This document shows positions 13,501 through 23,681 of a stretch of DNA of 64,000 nucleotides, piece after piece. Position 1 is the first letter of the stretch. Each line of letters opens with the position of its first letter. Both the position numbers and the translations under genes were made by a program. Source of the DNA: Histoplasma ohiense. Taxonomy: Eukaryota > Ascomycota > Eurotiomycetes > Onygenales > Ajellomycetaceae. Below the pieces are notes generated by a model, which was not told where the DNA came from, did not search any database, and saw nothing but the letters and a program-made list of their open reading frames with translations. The stretch lies in assembly GCA_017607445.1 (NCBI GenBank), contig JAEVHH010000002.1:6850001-6914000 (forward strand), given 5' to 3'.

Positions 13501-14922
13501 TTTCTTTGGCACAAATAACACTGACACACTGACTGAACTTTTGAATGAATGTATTCAATTCTTCTCTAACATCTTTTCAATATATTCTCAGAGGACAGAG
13601 AGTTCTTGAGATGATAAGTTATATATCAGTCAGTATGAGAGTTTCTTGCCAGGTTTGAGCTCTATGATATGATCATGAGATGCATGTTTCACATCAGATA
13701 TGTCTTCTCAGAATACATCAAGATAATTTTTATAATCATCTGAGATATTTGGCTCAGTCACTGCACTCACAGCTTGTAATGATAAGGCAGTGAATATAAT
13801 ATTATCATCATCAATTAGTGTTGTGAATTCTTTAGCAGTATTCAGATGTATGTGGTTAATATTCAACACTTTTCTATAGATTCAGCATCTTCACACCCAG
13901 TTGATATCAGAGTTCACAGCTTTCAACCATGGCATGCTCAAAATTATATCATATCTGCTAATATCAGTCTCTTTGAAATGGTGGAATCCTTCTTGAAGAA
14001 TGTGTTCATCATCAATAATCTTCATTGCAGCTCTTTGTTGTTCATATGATTTAATCTTATAATTATCAACTGCTTCCACTACTTTTGGTTTATCTTCTGT
14101 CTTCAAGAAATATTTTGATGCTCAGATGTGGAACACAAAGTTCACATCTGTGTCAGAATCCACTAACATTCATACCATCAATCATTCTGCTTCTGTCAGC
14201 ATTCACATATTCATCACCAATAGTTGTTTATCTCACAGTCTAGTTGTTCATACTCTCAATGCAGCAGCTGCTTCTACAATTGAGATTGTTGATTTTTTGC
14301 TTATTGAACTTGATTGCACTTTTTGAAGTGTAATATTCAATAATCATTTGCAACATGACCCTTCTTATGACAGTGAGAACATTTCTTCATTCAGTTATAT
14401 TTATCTTTCTTGATTTATTCAGTTGAATCTGTTTGTTCCTCTCATTTCCTCTTGTTCTGATGGTTGCTAGATTTATCAGAACAACACTGATTCTCTATGA
14501 ATATCACAGATCTTTCTTTATGAATAGCATGCTGTTGCTCTGACATATTTTTCTCAAGAGTCTGTAGAGTTCAAAGCAACTCTTCATAGTTCTGAGACTT
14601 CTGATTTCAACAATTGAGTTCTGTGCATAATATCTTCAATATCTTACTACACAAGTTATCCATTCTTTGTTCTTCACTATATGAGGGTAAGTAGTATTCT
14701 CAGTCTTTGAGATATTTAGAGAAATTGCATATCAATTGTCATTCTTGTTGCTTTGCATCTTGAAACTTTTGACTCATCAATCAGTGCTGGTTCTGTGGAT
14801 TGTTAATTTGCATTTCTAGATGTGATAACATATTGTCAAAAGTCAACAGTGTTGCTCCTCCATGTCTCTCATATGATGATACAAAATTCAATCATTTCTG
14901 CTTAATGTGGGTGTCAAGATAG
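10565..14922 (-). pseudogene. Degenerate gag(3' part)-pol of element C2
   Basis: Reading from high to low coordinates: the end of gag with a CCHC knuckle whose last Cys is mutated (about 14340-14390), a protease region (13891-14106), reverse transcriptase (about 13130-13560), RNase H (about 12230-12700), the integrase HHCC domain (H-x-H and CDVCQ at about 11700-11830), integrase core, integrase tail with HVSLLKPYH (about 10770-10900), and a chromodomain (about 10580-10740). The first part of gag lies beyond A2 at 35914-36318. The reading frame is cut by numerous TGA codons. The integrase tail here is single-copy, in contrast to C1. Confidence 0.82.
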
Positions 14923-14927
14923 AGTTT
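14923..14927. repeat. TSD AGTTT of element A2 (left copy)
   Basis: AGTTT at 14923-14927 and again at 35909-35913 flanks the 597-bp LTRs of A2. Joining the flanks restores a continuous gag sequence that aligns with C1 gag around 24080-24110. Confidence 0.93.
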
Positions 14928-14969
14928 TGTAACGGGCGTACTTCGATTAACGATTTGGTACTATCCTAA
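14928..14969 (-). repeat. 3' LTR of A2, distal 42 bp (cut by element B)
   Basis: Starts TGTAACGGGCGTACTTCG, the reverse complement of the end of the A1 LTR, and stops at CCTAA (14965-14969), which is repeated at 22400-22404. With 22405-22959 it totals 597 bp. This end retains CpG sites. Confidence 0.93.
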
Positions 14970-15232
14970 TGTGAGGTGTAGTGACAATGTGAAGAGTAAC
15001 AGTAGAAGATAGTTTATAGTGTAGTGGAGATAATAGTAATATATTGTAGAGTGCAATATAGTAGCGTAATGTAGCATAGCTAATCACTAAGAAAGAAAAG
15101 AAAGAGAAAGAAGATGTGCGAAATACATACATCGATATATATATACATATAGAAATAGTGGTAGTGAGAGTATAATGGAAAGAGGTAAGAATAAGTGAAG
15201 ATAATAAGGAAATAATAAACAAGTGCATTACA
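14970..15232 (-). repeat. 3' LTR of element B (263 bp)
   Basis: Plus-strand ends TGTGAGGTGTAG ... GTGCATTACA. It is the same length as the 5' LTR and differs at about nine positions, eight of them at CpG-derived dinucleotides. Confidence 0.95.
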
Positions 15233-15614
15233 ATTGCCCCTCTTTTTTATAAGAGCTGCCCTCAGCGATTGTATAGATTGCTTGCTAGTAGATAATTGCA
15301 TTCCCATATTGTAAGTTCCGCTTGTTGATAGCAGTGTATTGATTGTGTCCCCTAGATAGCTTGTATTCGCGTCCCCTAGATAGCTTGTATACGCGTTGTT
15401 ATTGATTTCTTAATGAGGTGGAATTGGTGGATTCTTTGGTTGCTAGGGGTTGTGTGCAGAGAAGCAAAAAGAATTTCTTTCCCCTTTGAAGATTTCTCTT
15501 CTCTTTTAACTTGACCATCATCAAAGCTCCTTGCCTTCCAGCCGCGATTTCTCATTCCCAAAATTTTTAAATTTTTTATATCATCGTTCTCCCTCCCCCC
15601 TTTTTTATCTTGAA

Positions 15615-16484
15615 ATGGGCTCCCTTGATTATCCCAATTTTAAGTAAGTTGTTTCCTCACTGGTGCTTATCACATATTATTGCTGATGTTCCTTGCCAGT
15701 GGCGTTATTAGTGTAGTCATGTGCGCCACTAGCTCATTTCCATATAGCACCATTCACTGTTCACTTGTTATATTGCCCTAGATTTAGCCCTAATCATGTG
15801 ATGCACAACAGTTGGATTCCGTGCGAACATTGTGTCTCTAGACTTGAGGACATCGATTTTTGGTGTGTGCTGAGATCAAATGCTCAGAAGCATTGTGAGG
15901 CTTGTGTCTCTGCAGAGAAATTCTGCAAACCTGTGAGTAATTCTCTTTAATTCTTGCTCTTAGCAATGTTGATATACTGATAATGATGCTAGATGCATGA
16001 TACGCCTCTTCTGAGACACATCATGCGCGGGTGAGTGTTTATCTTCGCGGGGGTGGCAGTCAGAGAGGACATGGCCAGCCACAAAAGTCATCTTCATCAT
16101 TTGGTAAAACAATTGAACACACCTTGCCTGGCAATGCTGTCTGCTTGAGGCAGGGCAGAGGTGAATGCTCTATGGTTCCAGTGCTGAGCAGCAGCTGAGC
16201 CTGCAGGGGTGCAGGTTTTGAAGGCTGTGGTTGTGCCTGGTCCTTTCAGAGCAGAGGCATTAGAGGAAGAGGAGGATGTGAAGAAGAGGGTTTTAGAGAT
16301 GATGAGCTTCAGAGGCTCCATGATGGAGGGGTTGATTGAGAAGAGGTTGATGGGGGAGGAGTTGACTGAAGAGCTGATGAAGAAGATTGTGAAGGCATCA
16401 GTGACTGCAGCAGTGTCTGTGGTGCCTGCTTTCTTTGCCAATTTGTCACTGATGTTGATGGAGCAGAGGGAGAGAGTGCTCTGA
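15615..16484 (+). pseudogene. Antisense spliced Cys6 gene of element B
   Basis: On the strand opposite to B gag-pol. Proposed exons: 15615-15643 (starts MGSLDYPNF), 15788-15932 and 15993-16484; introns 15644-15787 (gtaagt..ttag) and 15933-15992 (gtgagt..ctag); the frame is kept at both joins, giving about 221 residues. Exon 2 carries C22, C25, C36, C46, C49 and C56 (spacing 2-10-9-2-6), and the intron follows two residues later (KP), as in the C elements. Exon 3 is a long Glu/Lys-rich helical stretch with three in-frame TGA codons. The shared motif, intron position and antisense location argue for common origin with the C-element gene. Function unknown. The first exon is less certain than the other two. 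Confidence 0.62.
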
Positions 16485-16949
16485 ATGATGGAGAAGTGAG
16501 AGAAGAAGATGAGGGGAAATACCTTTCTTCATCAGATGTGTCAGAGAATGAGTAGATTGATGAGAGAGGGAAGATGTGAGAAGACAAATGTGTTGTGGAA
16601 TAGGCATTTGTCTATACCCCTGCACCCAAAATGAGTGCCAGTAATTTATGAATATCAGAAGGAGTATTGAGTGAGAATGACAGAGAGAGAGGATGAGAAG
16701 AATGACAGAAGAGAGAAGAGAAAGTGAGAGATGAAGAATGAGATGAGAGTGAGTGGACTGAGAGTCTTTAGACTTTTCTTAGAACTCATTTCCTTTGTTT
16801 TTTCCTTGTTTGTATGTTTTATTTTTTGTATTTATTATACCCAAATTGAATTTTTTTTCTTTTTTCTCTTTTCTCTGATAAAATCCTTCTAAAAAGAATG
16901 TATGTGGTTGGAGTTTGAGTGAGATTTGCACTTCTAGTGTTTTTCAATT
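16485..16949. other. Element B 3' region between antisense gene and pol; no ORF supported
   Basis: Purine-rich, short open stretches only. It is the overlap zone where the antisense gene 3' end and the pol 3' end converge; transcripts from both strands would terminate or overlap here. Confidence 0.5.
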
Positions 16950-19900
16950 TAAGATTTGCACTTCTGACATCTTTCAACTTGATGTTTGTGCTTTTGATGT
17001 TTGAAAGTATGTTGATTTTGTATTTGTTGTTTGTTTTCTTGTTCAAGGAAGATTTCAAATGTCTGAGTGTTCAATATGTTTTCTTCCAGTTCCCATGTAT
17101 CACCACTAGGACCCCAATCTGTCCATCTCACAAGATATTTCAGAGGTCTGTTTTTTCATTGTTGTTTTTCAAGAATTTCTTCAACTTGATATTCTTCTTC
17201 ATCATTGACAAGTTCTGATCCTGGTTCTGATAGAGCTCCATTTCTGTGGTTGTATGGCTTCAATAAAGACACATGGAATACAGAATGAATGCTTCTATAT
17301 GAAGATGGCAGTTCTAGTTTGTATGCTTGTTTTCCAATGGTATCCAGAATCTTGAAGGATCCAACATATTTATGATTGAGTTTGTGAACCAGGCACAGCA
17401 ATCAGAGATTTTTTGCATTGAGCATGACATAGTCATCTATTTTAAATTGTTGAAGCTTATGTTTTGCATTGTAATAGATTTTCTGTGCTTGTTGTGCCTT
17501 TTGTAGATTCTTGATGAGCTTATGGTGTGTTTCCTCGATATGTTTTGCACAGCTAGCAGCATGTATGACGACTGGTTGTGGTGGTTTGCTGACATTAATT
17601 TTCAAATCAGATTGATATCCCATTAAGGCTTCTGCGGGTGCCATTCCAGTAGAGGCATGTTGAGAGATATTGTAAACAAACTGTGCCAGCAGTAGCCAGC
17701 ATGCCCAGTCATCTTGATGATAGTTGGTAAAGCATCAGAGATAATGCTTCAAGGTTTGATTTTGTTGTTCCATTTGACCATCTGTTTGAGGGTGAAAGGC
17801 TGTTGAAAGTTTCCAGTGTGTGCCTAGCATATAACAAAAGATGGACCAATAATGGCTTGTAAACAGCAAACCTCAATTGGATATATGGTTTTTGAGTACT
17901 TCATAAATTGTATAGAACTTGATATAAACAATTTCCACTAGTTCATCAGCTGTAATGTTTTTGATGCAAGGAATATAGATTGTAAACTTGGTATATATAT
18001 CCACAATCACTAAAATTGCATCATAGATTTGATGGAGGAATGTAGAGGCTGGCAAGCCTGTAATAAAATCCATAGTAATGGACTCAAAAGGATTTGATGG
18101 TAAGGGGATTGTACCCAATTCTTCATATTGTCTGTGCCATTTTGGCTTTACTCTTTGACAAGTATCACAAGTGGATATATAATCTTTGACATCTCTGACT
18201 AGCTCATGTCAATAGTATTTGTTCTGAATGCTGTCTATGAACTTTTTTATACCAAAGTGACCCCCCTGCGGATCATCATGGTTTGCACTGATAATTTCAT
18301 CAATGAGTGTCTTTTGTTGAGGGACATACACATGACCATCAGCATGCAATATATCATCCTCAGAAATTGTCTATAGCATATTTTCAGCAACAGTCATATT
18401 CTTCTCTTTTACCTTCTCTCTTTGCTCAGCAGCAAAAGAATCAATCTTCTGTGTTTTACTCAGAAATGAGATGAAGGATTCAGACATTTCTGTATATGCT
18501 GAGTCCCCAAGAATAGCCTTATTGACTGCAATCCAGGGCATATATTGCTCAACACACATTGAAGGGGAAGAGTTTACATGAGAGGTAGAAGATGTCAATG
18601 TATGAAGTGCTTTTCACTCATTAAAAGAAGCATTTTGCTCATTAGAGATCTGTGCACAGACTACATCAGAAGAAATATCATTTTGAAAAGAAGTATCAGC
18701 TTTTCAGTCTAGTCTAACTCCATGTTTCAGCTTCTGTTGCAGGGTAGATAACATAGTTTGGCCATTATAGGCCTCACTGTAGTCTGCACAATGACTGGGC
18801 CCATCAGCTGGATTCTTTGATCCAGAGTGGTGCAGTAATACAAAATCATAAGCAGATAAAGCTTCTGCTCATCTGATCTGATGTCTGTTCAGTTCCTTAG
18901 TTGTCATAAAGTACTGCAGATTGGCATGATCAGACCAGACTTGAATTGAATACTGGCTTTTCTTCAGATAGTGTCTTCAATTCTTAAATGCTGCTACAAT
19001 AGTCAAGAGTTCTTTATCATGAGTATCATAACATGTTTCCACATCAATCAACTTTCTTGATCAGAAGGCAACTGAATGCCAGTGCTCATCATTCTGCAAC
19101 TGTGACAGGATAGCAGTGACTGCAAAAGTGGACACATCAGATTTGATCTGAATACACCAAGCTGGGTCAAAATGAGCTAATAGAGAAGCACACATAAAGC
19201 ATGATTTGAGCTCATTGAAAGTGCTTTGAGCATCTTCTGTTCACATAAAAGTGGCTTTTCTTTCCCCTTTCTTGCTCCCTTTTGTAAGTTCAAATAATGG
19301 GGCTGCAATAGGGGAGAAAGACTTAATAAATTGCTGATAGAAATTAGCGAAGCTCAAGAAGAATTGAACCTCTTTAATTGATTTAGATGTAGATCATTTC
19401 ATAATAGTGGAGACTCTGTCTGACTCCATCTCAACACCATTTGTATCTATAACAAACCTCAGAAATGAGATCTTGTCCACTTCAAATTCACACTTAGAGA
19501 GTTTTGCAAATAGATTCACACACTTGAGATGTTCTAGCATCTTAGTAACATGCACTTTATGTTCCTGCTTTGAATTGGAGAATATGAGAATGTCGTCCAA
19601 ATAGACAACACAACATATATCCAACAAATCAGACAAGGCATTGTTAATGTATGCTTGGAATGTTGCTGGAGCATTAGCTAGTCCAAATGGCATAACTACA
19701 TATTCAAAATGTCCATATCTCATTCTAAAGACTGTCTTTCAACAGTCTTTTGTCACTATAAGTATGTGGTGATAGACATCTCAAAGGTCCAGCTTAGTGA
19801 ATACCTTGGCTTTTGAAAGCCTATCAAGTAATTCACTTATTAGAGGTAGAGGGTATCAGTTCTTGATGGTGATTCAATTTAACCCTTGATAGTCTACACA

Positions 19901-20640
19901 AAGACAGAGTCTATCATTTTTTTTGAGGACAAAGAGAATTGATGCATCAGCTGAGCTACTGAACAGTTGTATCCACTCTTTATCTAATGCATTTTTTAAA
20001 TATTCTCTTAGAGTGGCTAACTCAGTTTCAGAGAGATTGTATATCAGCATAAATGAAGATTGTGCATCAGACTTGAGATCTATACAGTGTTTCATCTCTT
20101 CTGATTTTTTCACACTTATAGCAGCTTCTTCTGAGAAGATATGTGTGTATGGCATGACATAGTCAGGTAGACTGGTTGGCAAGTTCAAATATGCAGTCAA
20201 GAATACATGTGAAGCATGCTTTGAGTCTTTTGGATGTTCTGTAGATAATACTACAAGCATTTCTACTCTAGCTTCTGTGAGAACTTCAGCTAGAACATCT
20301 TGTTCAGAAATAATTTGAGGCTGTTGTTCATCTTCAGAGCTTCTAAAGAAGAATTGTCCATCTGATCAATCTATAAAAGAATTTGTTTGTCTTAATCAAG
20401 GAAATTCTAATACAAGACTGTAGTCCTTCATCTTCATCACATGGAAGGAATGAGATGTCTGCTGTGCATTACTCTTGTGATCAGTGACAGTAGTTGCAAT
20501 GTTATACTCTTCAAAGGAGCACATTATGCATTCATCAATTGACTTGACCATTTTGGTTTTGCAGTGAGCAGCTTCTAGATTGTGATTCTTTGTTCAAAAT
20601 TCATTGACACAGTTCACTTCTGATTCAGAGTCTACTAGTG
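16950..20640 (-). pseudogene. Degenerate pol of element B
   Basis: Reading from high to low: protease region, then the RT N-terminal part (19874-20260, LCLCVDYQGLN), RT catalytic part (19394-19723, VVYLDD at about 19592-19603), RNase H (about 18840-19200), integrase HHCC domain with NHDDPQGGHFG and CDTCQ (about 18130-18300), integrase core (17873-18118, MDFITGLP), integrase tail with HVSLLKPYN (17156-17401), and a chromodomain (YQVEEILE ... LKYLVRWTDWG ... WELEENI, about 17050-17190). TGA stops break the frame at intervals, but single domains remain open for 80-128 codons, longer than in A1 or C2. The chromodomain assigns it to the chromovirus clade, which is known for chromatin-directed integration. 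Confidence 0.87.
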
Positions 20641-22089
20641 CAAGCACTTTTTGCAGATTCTTAGATGTAGCAAGTTCCACTGTGACAGTGAAGCTTAAGG
20701 CATTTTTGCATTGACTTTCTGTGCTTATGACTGTCATTGTGAGCTGGATGGTGTGTCTTAAGTGTTTTTTGAGTCCTTTGAGTTCTTTGTGTCTTTTGCA
20801 TCGGGTTTTGAGTCAGACTTGGTGTTTTTGAATTTGTCTTTGGGTTGTTTGAAACATGAATTGATGGTATGTCCTGGTCGCTTGCAATAACAGCAATATT
20901 TCGATTGGGTGGAGTCATTGAACTTTGTAGTGTCATTTCATCTGTGTTTGTTTTGTGATCTATTATCAGCATTATTTCTGTTGTTAAAGCTTTGAGTGGG
21001 GTTTTTGAAATTTGACTTCTCTTTAAGCTTCTTCTGTCTCTCTGGCAGATTCGATTCTGCCATTGCAAGTTTATGTAGAGTGGCATCATAGCTTAACTCT
21101 TCCAATTTGGTTGCATATTTGTCAAATTCTCAGTGAATGGAAGGTAGAACTTTCATATAGAGGTGTGATTTTCAATGGTATTCACTATAAAAATGCTGCA
21201 GACATTCTTCAATTGATTGTAAGTGTGAAGCAAATTGTTGAACTGTCTGATCTTCTTGTTGCTCTGTTTTTCAGTACTGTCTATCAGCATCTTGGAAACT
21301 TCTATCTGAATCAGTGACTTGACATTGCATCCAACTAACAAATTCTTCCCATGGTGGCAAAGTCTGCATATCATGTGTATGTTGATACCAATGTTGTTGC
21401 ATCTCAACATTGAAATGAGTAACAGCTTTGATGATCTTTCGATGATTGTGTTTGTTGTAGTAATCAAGATCACTGGCATGGAAAGTGATAGCAGCTGTAA
21501 CAAAGTTTTTGAATTCTTTCATGTTTTGATCTTGAAACTTTTCCACATCTCTCCAAGAAGAGTGACCACTCATGCTGGGATCTCGAAGTTCTAATTGCCA
21601 AAGTGGTACCTGACTACATCTCCCACTGACAGTAGTCACAGCACTTTCCACTAAGGTGTTGAGTGCTTGTAGTGTGGCTTTCAGTGGTCTGAGAATACTG
21701 GTGGTGTTATCACAGTTATTATTCATGCTAGTTGCATCTCTACTGTGGTTTGGATGCACTTCTAGTGTATTTTGGATGGCTGGAATTGTTTCATTCAATT
21801 CTTGTAGTAAAGTATCACACCACTGTTGGAGTTCTCACAATTCTTTCTCAGTCTGTAATTTTTTGATTCTTCTGGCCACAGCTATCTTCTCAGCCTCAAT
21901 TGTGCTGAGATCTTCAGAAGAGATATCCCCTTCTGAACTATGCTCAGAGTTCAATTCCATAGAAGAAGATGATGCTTGTTGCACACTTTCAGTGGCAGAA
22001 GTGTGCGTTTCACAGTTTTCTTCCATGGTGTTTGTTGCTTCAGGTTCGGTGGTAGCACAAGTACAGCGGATGCTGTGGGTAGAGGCCAT
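20641..22089 (-). pseudogene. Degenerate gag of element B
   Basis: Starts MASTHSIRCTC at 22089, 48 bp inside the 5' LTR. Open to 21835, then after one TGA to 21271 (175 codons), then broken. An acidic N-terminus (Glu/Ser-rich, about 50 residues) is followed by a capsid-like region containing WEEFVSWM and a C-terminal CCHC knuckle (CCYCKRPGHTINSC, about 20870-20910), then Lys/Asp/Ser-rich linker sequence. The knuckle and its position before pol identify it as gag. Confidence 0.82.
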
Positions 22090-22123
22090 GACTATTACTC
22101 AATGAACTGTCTCTCAAAGATTG

Positions 22124-22132
22124 AGCGATTAG
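22124..22132 (-). promoter_or_regulatory. Putative self-priming PBS of element B
   Basis: Reads CTAATCGCT on the minus strand, 4 nt inside the 5' LTR edge. Its complement AGCGATTAG occurs inside the same LTR (plus-strand 22247-22255 reads CTAATCGCT). No TGG-type tRNA primer site is present, so a Tf1/sushi-like mRNA self-primer is inferred. Confidence 0.6.
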
Positions 22133-22136
22133 AAAC

Positions 22137-22399
22137 TGTGAGGTGTAGTGACAGTGTGAAGAGTAACAGTAGAAGATAGTTTATAGTGTAGCAGAGATAA
22201 TAGTAATATATTGTAGAGTGCAATATAGTAGTGTAATGTAGTGTAGCTAATCGCTAAGAAAGAAAAGAAAGAGAAAGAAGATGTGCGAAATACATACATT
22301 GATATATATATACATATAGAAATAGCAGTAGCGAGAGTATAATGGAAAGAGGTAAGAATAAGTGAAGATAATAAGGAAATAATAAACGAGTGCATTACA
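22137..22399 (-). repeat. 5' LTR of element B (263 bp)
   Basis: Plus-strand ends TGTGAGGTGTAG ... GTGCATTACA, followed by the duplication CCTAA at 22400-22404. A pair with 14970-15232. Confidence 0.95.
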
Positions 22400-22404
22400 C
22401 CTAA

Positions 22405-22959
22405 TTACAGATTACGAATTGATTAAGGAGAGAAAGAGAAAAGAAATCAGAAGAAAAGGTTGTATGAAGGGGGTTTTTATAGAGGAAAGTTCAGAGTGGA
22501 AGAATATCAGAAGCTGCTCCACAGTGAAGTGCAGAGTGGAAGAACATTAAGGAGTATGTGTAAGAATTGTTAGAAGCTACACAAGTATGAAATGTGGGAT
22601 GAGGGAATCATTGAGAACTATACAGAAGAATTGTTAGAGACTATATGAGTGCAGAACACAGAGCAGAAGAATGTAAGAAGCTATGTGAAAGAATCATTAG
22701 AGACTACACAAGCATGGAATACAGAGCAGAAGAATGTAAGAAGCTATGTGAAAGAATTGTTAGAGACTATATAAGTGCAGAGCACAGAGCAGAAGAATGT
22801 TAAGAGCTATATGAAAGAATCATTAGAAACTACACAAGTGCAGAGCACAGAGTGAAAGAACATTGAGGATTACACAAGATCACAACAGTCAGAAATGAGT
22901 GGATGCAGAAGAGGAGTTGATTGCATAAGTTAATTACTAATGAATGCTAATCTGTTACA
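22405..22959 (-). repeat. 3' LTR of A2, proximal 555 bp
   Basis: Continues the A LTR interrupted at 14969 and ends at GTTACA (22959). It is directly followed on the plus strand by the complement of the A-family purine tract (TTATCCCCCTCT). It contains short internal near-repeats of the type TGTTAGAGACTA, also seen in 35312-35908 and 3845-4441. Confidence 0.93.
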
Positions 22960-23327
22960 TTATCCCCCTCTATCAGAGTGAGTGAGGACTTGTAGGTGTC
23001 AAGGGCGGCGGTGTTCTTCAAAGCAGATGTGGGTTCCCAGATTGGACAATCATATTCTACTCATTTGACAAGGTATTCACAGCAGTGGTGGTTGGTTCTA
23101 TCATCAAGAATTGCTTTGATTTCCCACTTGAGTTTGTTGTCTTCTTCTATGATGATGAGTGGCTGTCAATCAGAGATTCTCTGTGAGGGGAATGGATCCT
23201 CGACCATGGATTGGAGCAGGTTTGTATGAAAGACATTGTGGATGTCAGATGAGGTGTTAAGTTGATAATCATGTGTGTCTAGCACTTTCTTCACTGTATA
23301 TTTGGTGTGATGATAATCTAGTATACA
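22960..23327 (-). pseudogene. A2 pol C-terminus (chromodomain) left of C1
   Basis: The 3' end of A2 pol, up to the C1 insertion. On the minus strand it encodes the integrase tail end and a chromodomain with fewer stops than the A1 homologue at 3560-3836. It joins 30672 seamlessly when C1 and one copy of ATACA are removed. Confidence 0.85.
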
Positions 23328-23598
23328 TGTAATAGGCGCAACGGAGATATCTATATTAGGAAATAGCTATGTGGCGATAGAAGAACACAGAACATGCCAG
23401 AATTAATGAAGAGGGACATAGCACATGGCATCATAGACAGCTGTAGCATGTGAAGGTTGTCTATATAATGCTCACTGATATTTATAGATATTAGAAGATC
23501 AGTGATTAGCTTTGAATAATAGAGATTGCTACCTTCTTAACATTCTACATGTGTACTTCACACTACTCTCATAATTATACCTACAACCACCTCTTACA
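23328..23598 (+). repeat. 5' LTR of element C1 (271 bp)
   Basis: Starts TGTAATAGGCGCAACGG and ends CTCTTACA. It keeps CpG sites near its start that are TG/CA in the other copies. AGTGATTAG at 23501-23509 is complementary to the primer site after the LTR. Confidence 0.94.
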
Positions 23599-23601
23599 AT
23601 T

Positions 23602-23610
23602 CTAATCACT
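23602..23610 (+). promoter_or_regulatory. Putative self-priming PBS of element C1
   Basis: CTAATCACT, 3 nt after the LTR, is the exact reverse complement of AGTGATTAG in the LTR (23501-23509). The same arrangement is found in C2 (before 36424) and B, and a 13-nt version in A2. Confidence 0.6.
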
Positions 23611-23681
23611 CATAACTTTATTTGAGTGGTCCGTTGTTACACACACCTACAATAAAGCATGCAACATTAGTTAAAACATGC

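Larger units (their letters stand above)
14970..22399 (-). mobile_element. Ty3/Gypsy element B, complete
   Basis: A 7430-bp minus-strand chromovirus with 263-bp LTRs at 14970-15232 (3') and 22137-22399 (5') and a perfect 5-bp duplication CCTAA. A purine tract (AAAAAAGAGGGG on the minus strand, about 15235-15248) abuts the 3' LTR. Internal order: gag (22089 to about 20640), pol with chromodomain (to about 16950), then a 1.7-kb 3' region holding an antisense Cys-rich gene. It is the least CpG-depleted of the elements and one of the two youngest in the nest. Confidence 0.95.

Noticed and set aside
15141..15232. Independent MITE copies at 15.1 and 22.3 kb matching the 5.7-kb palindrome
   Set aside because: They are the ends of the B LTRs; the palindrome derives from them, not the reverse.
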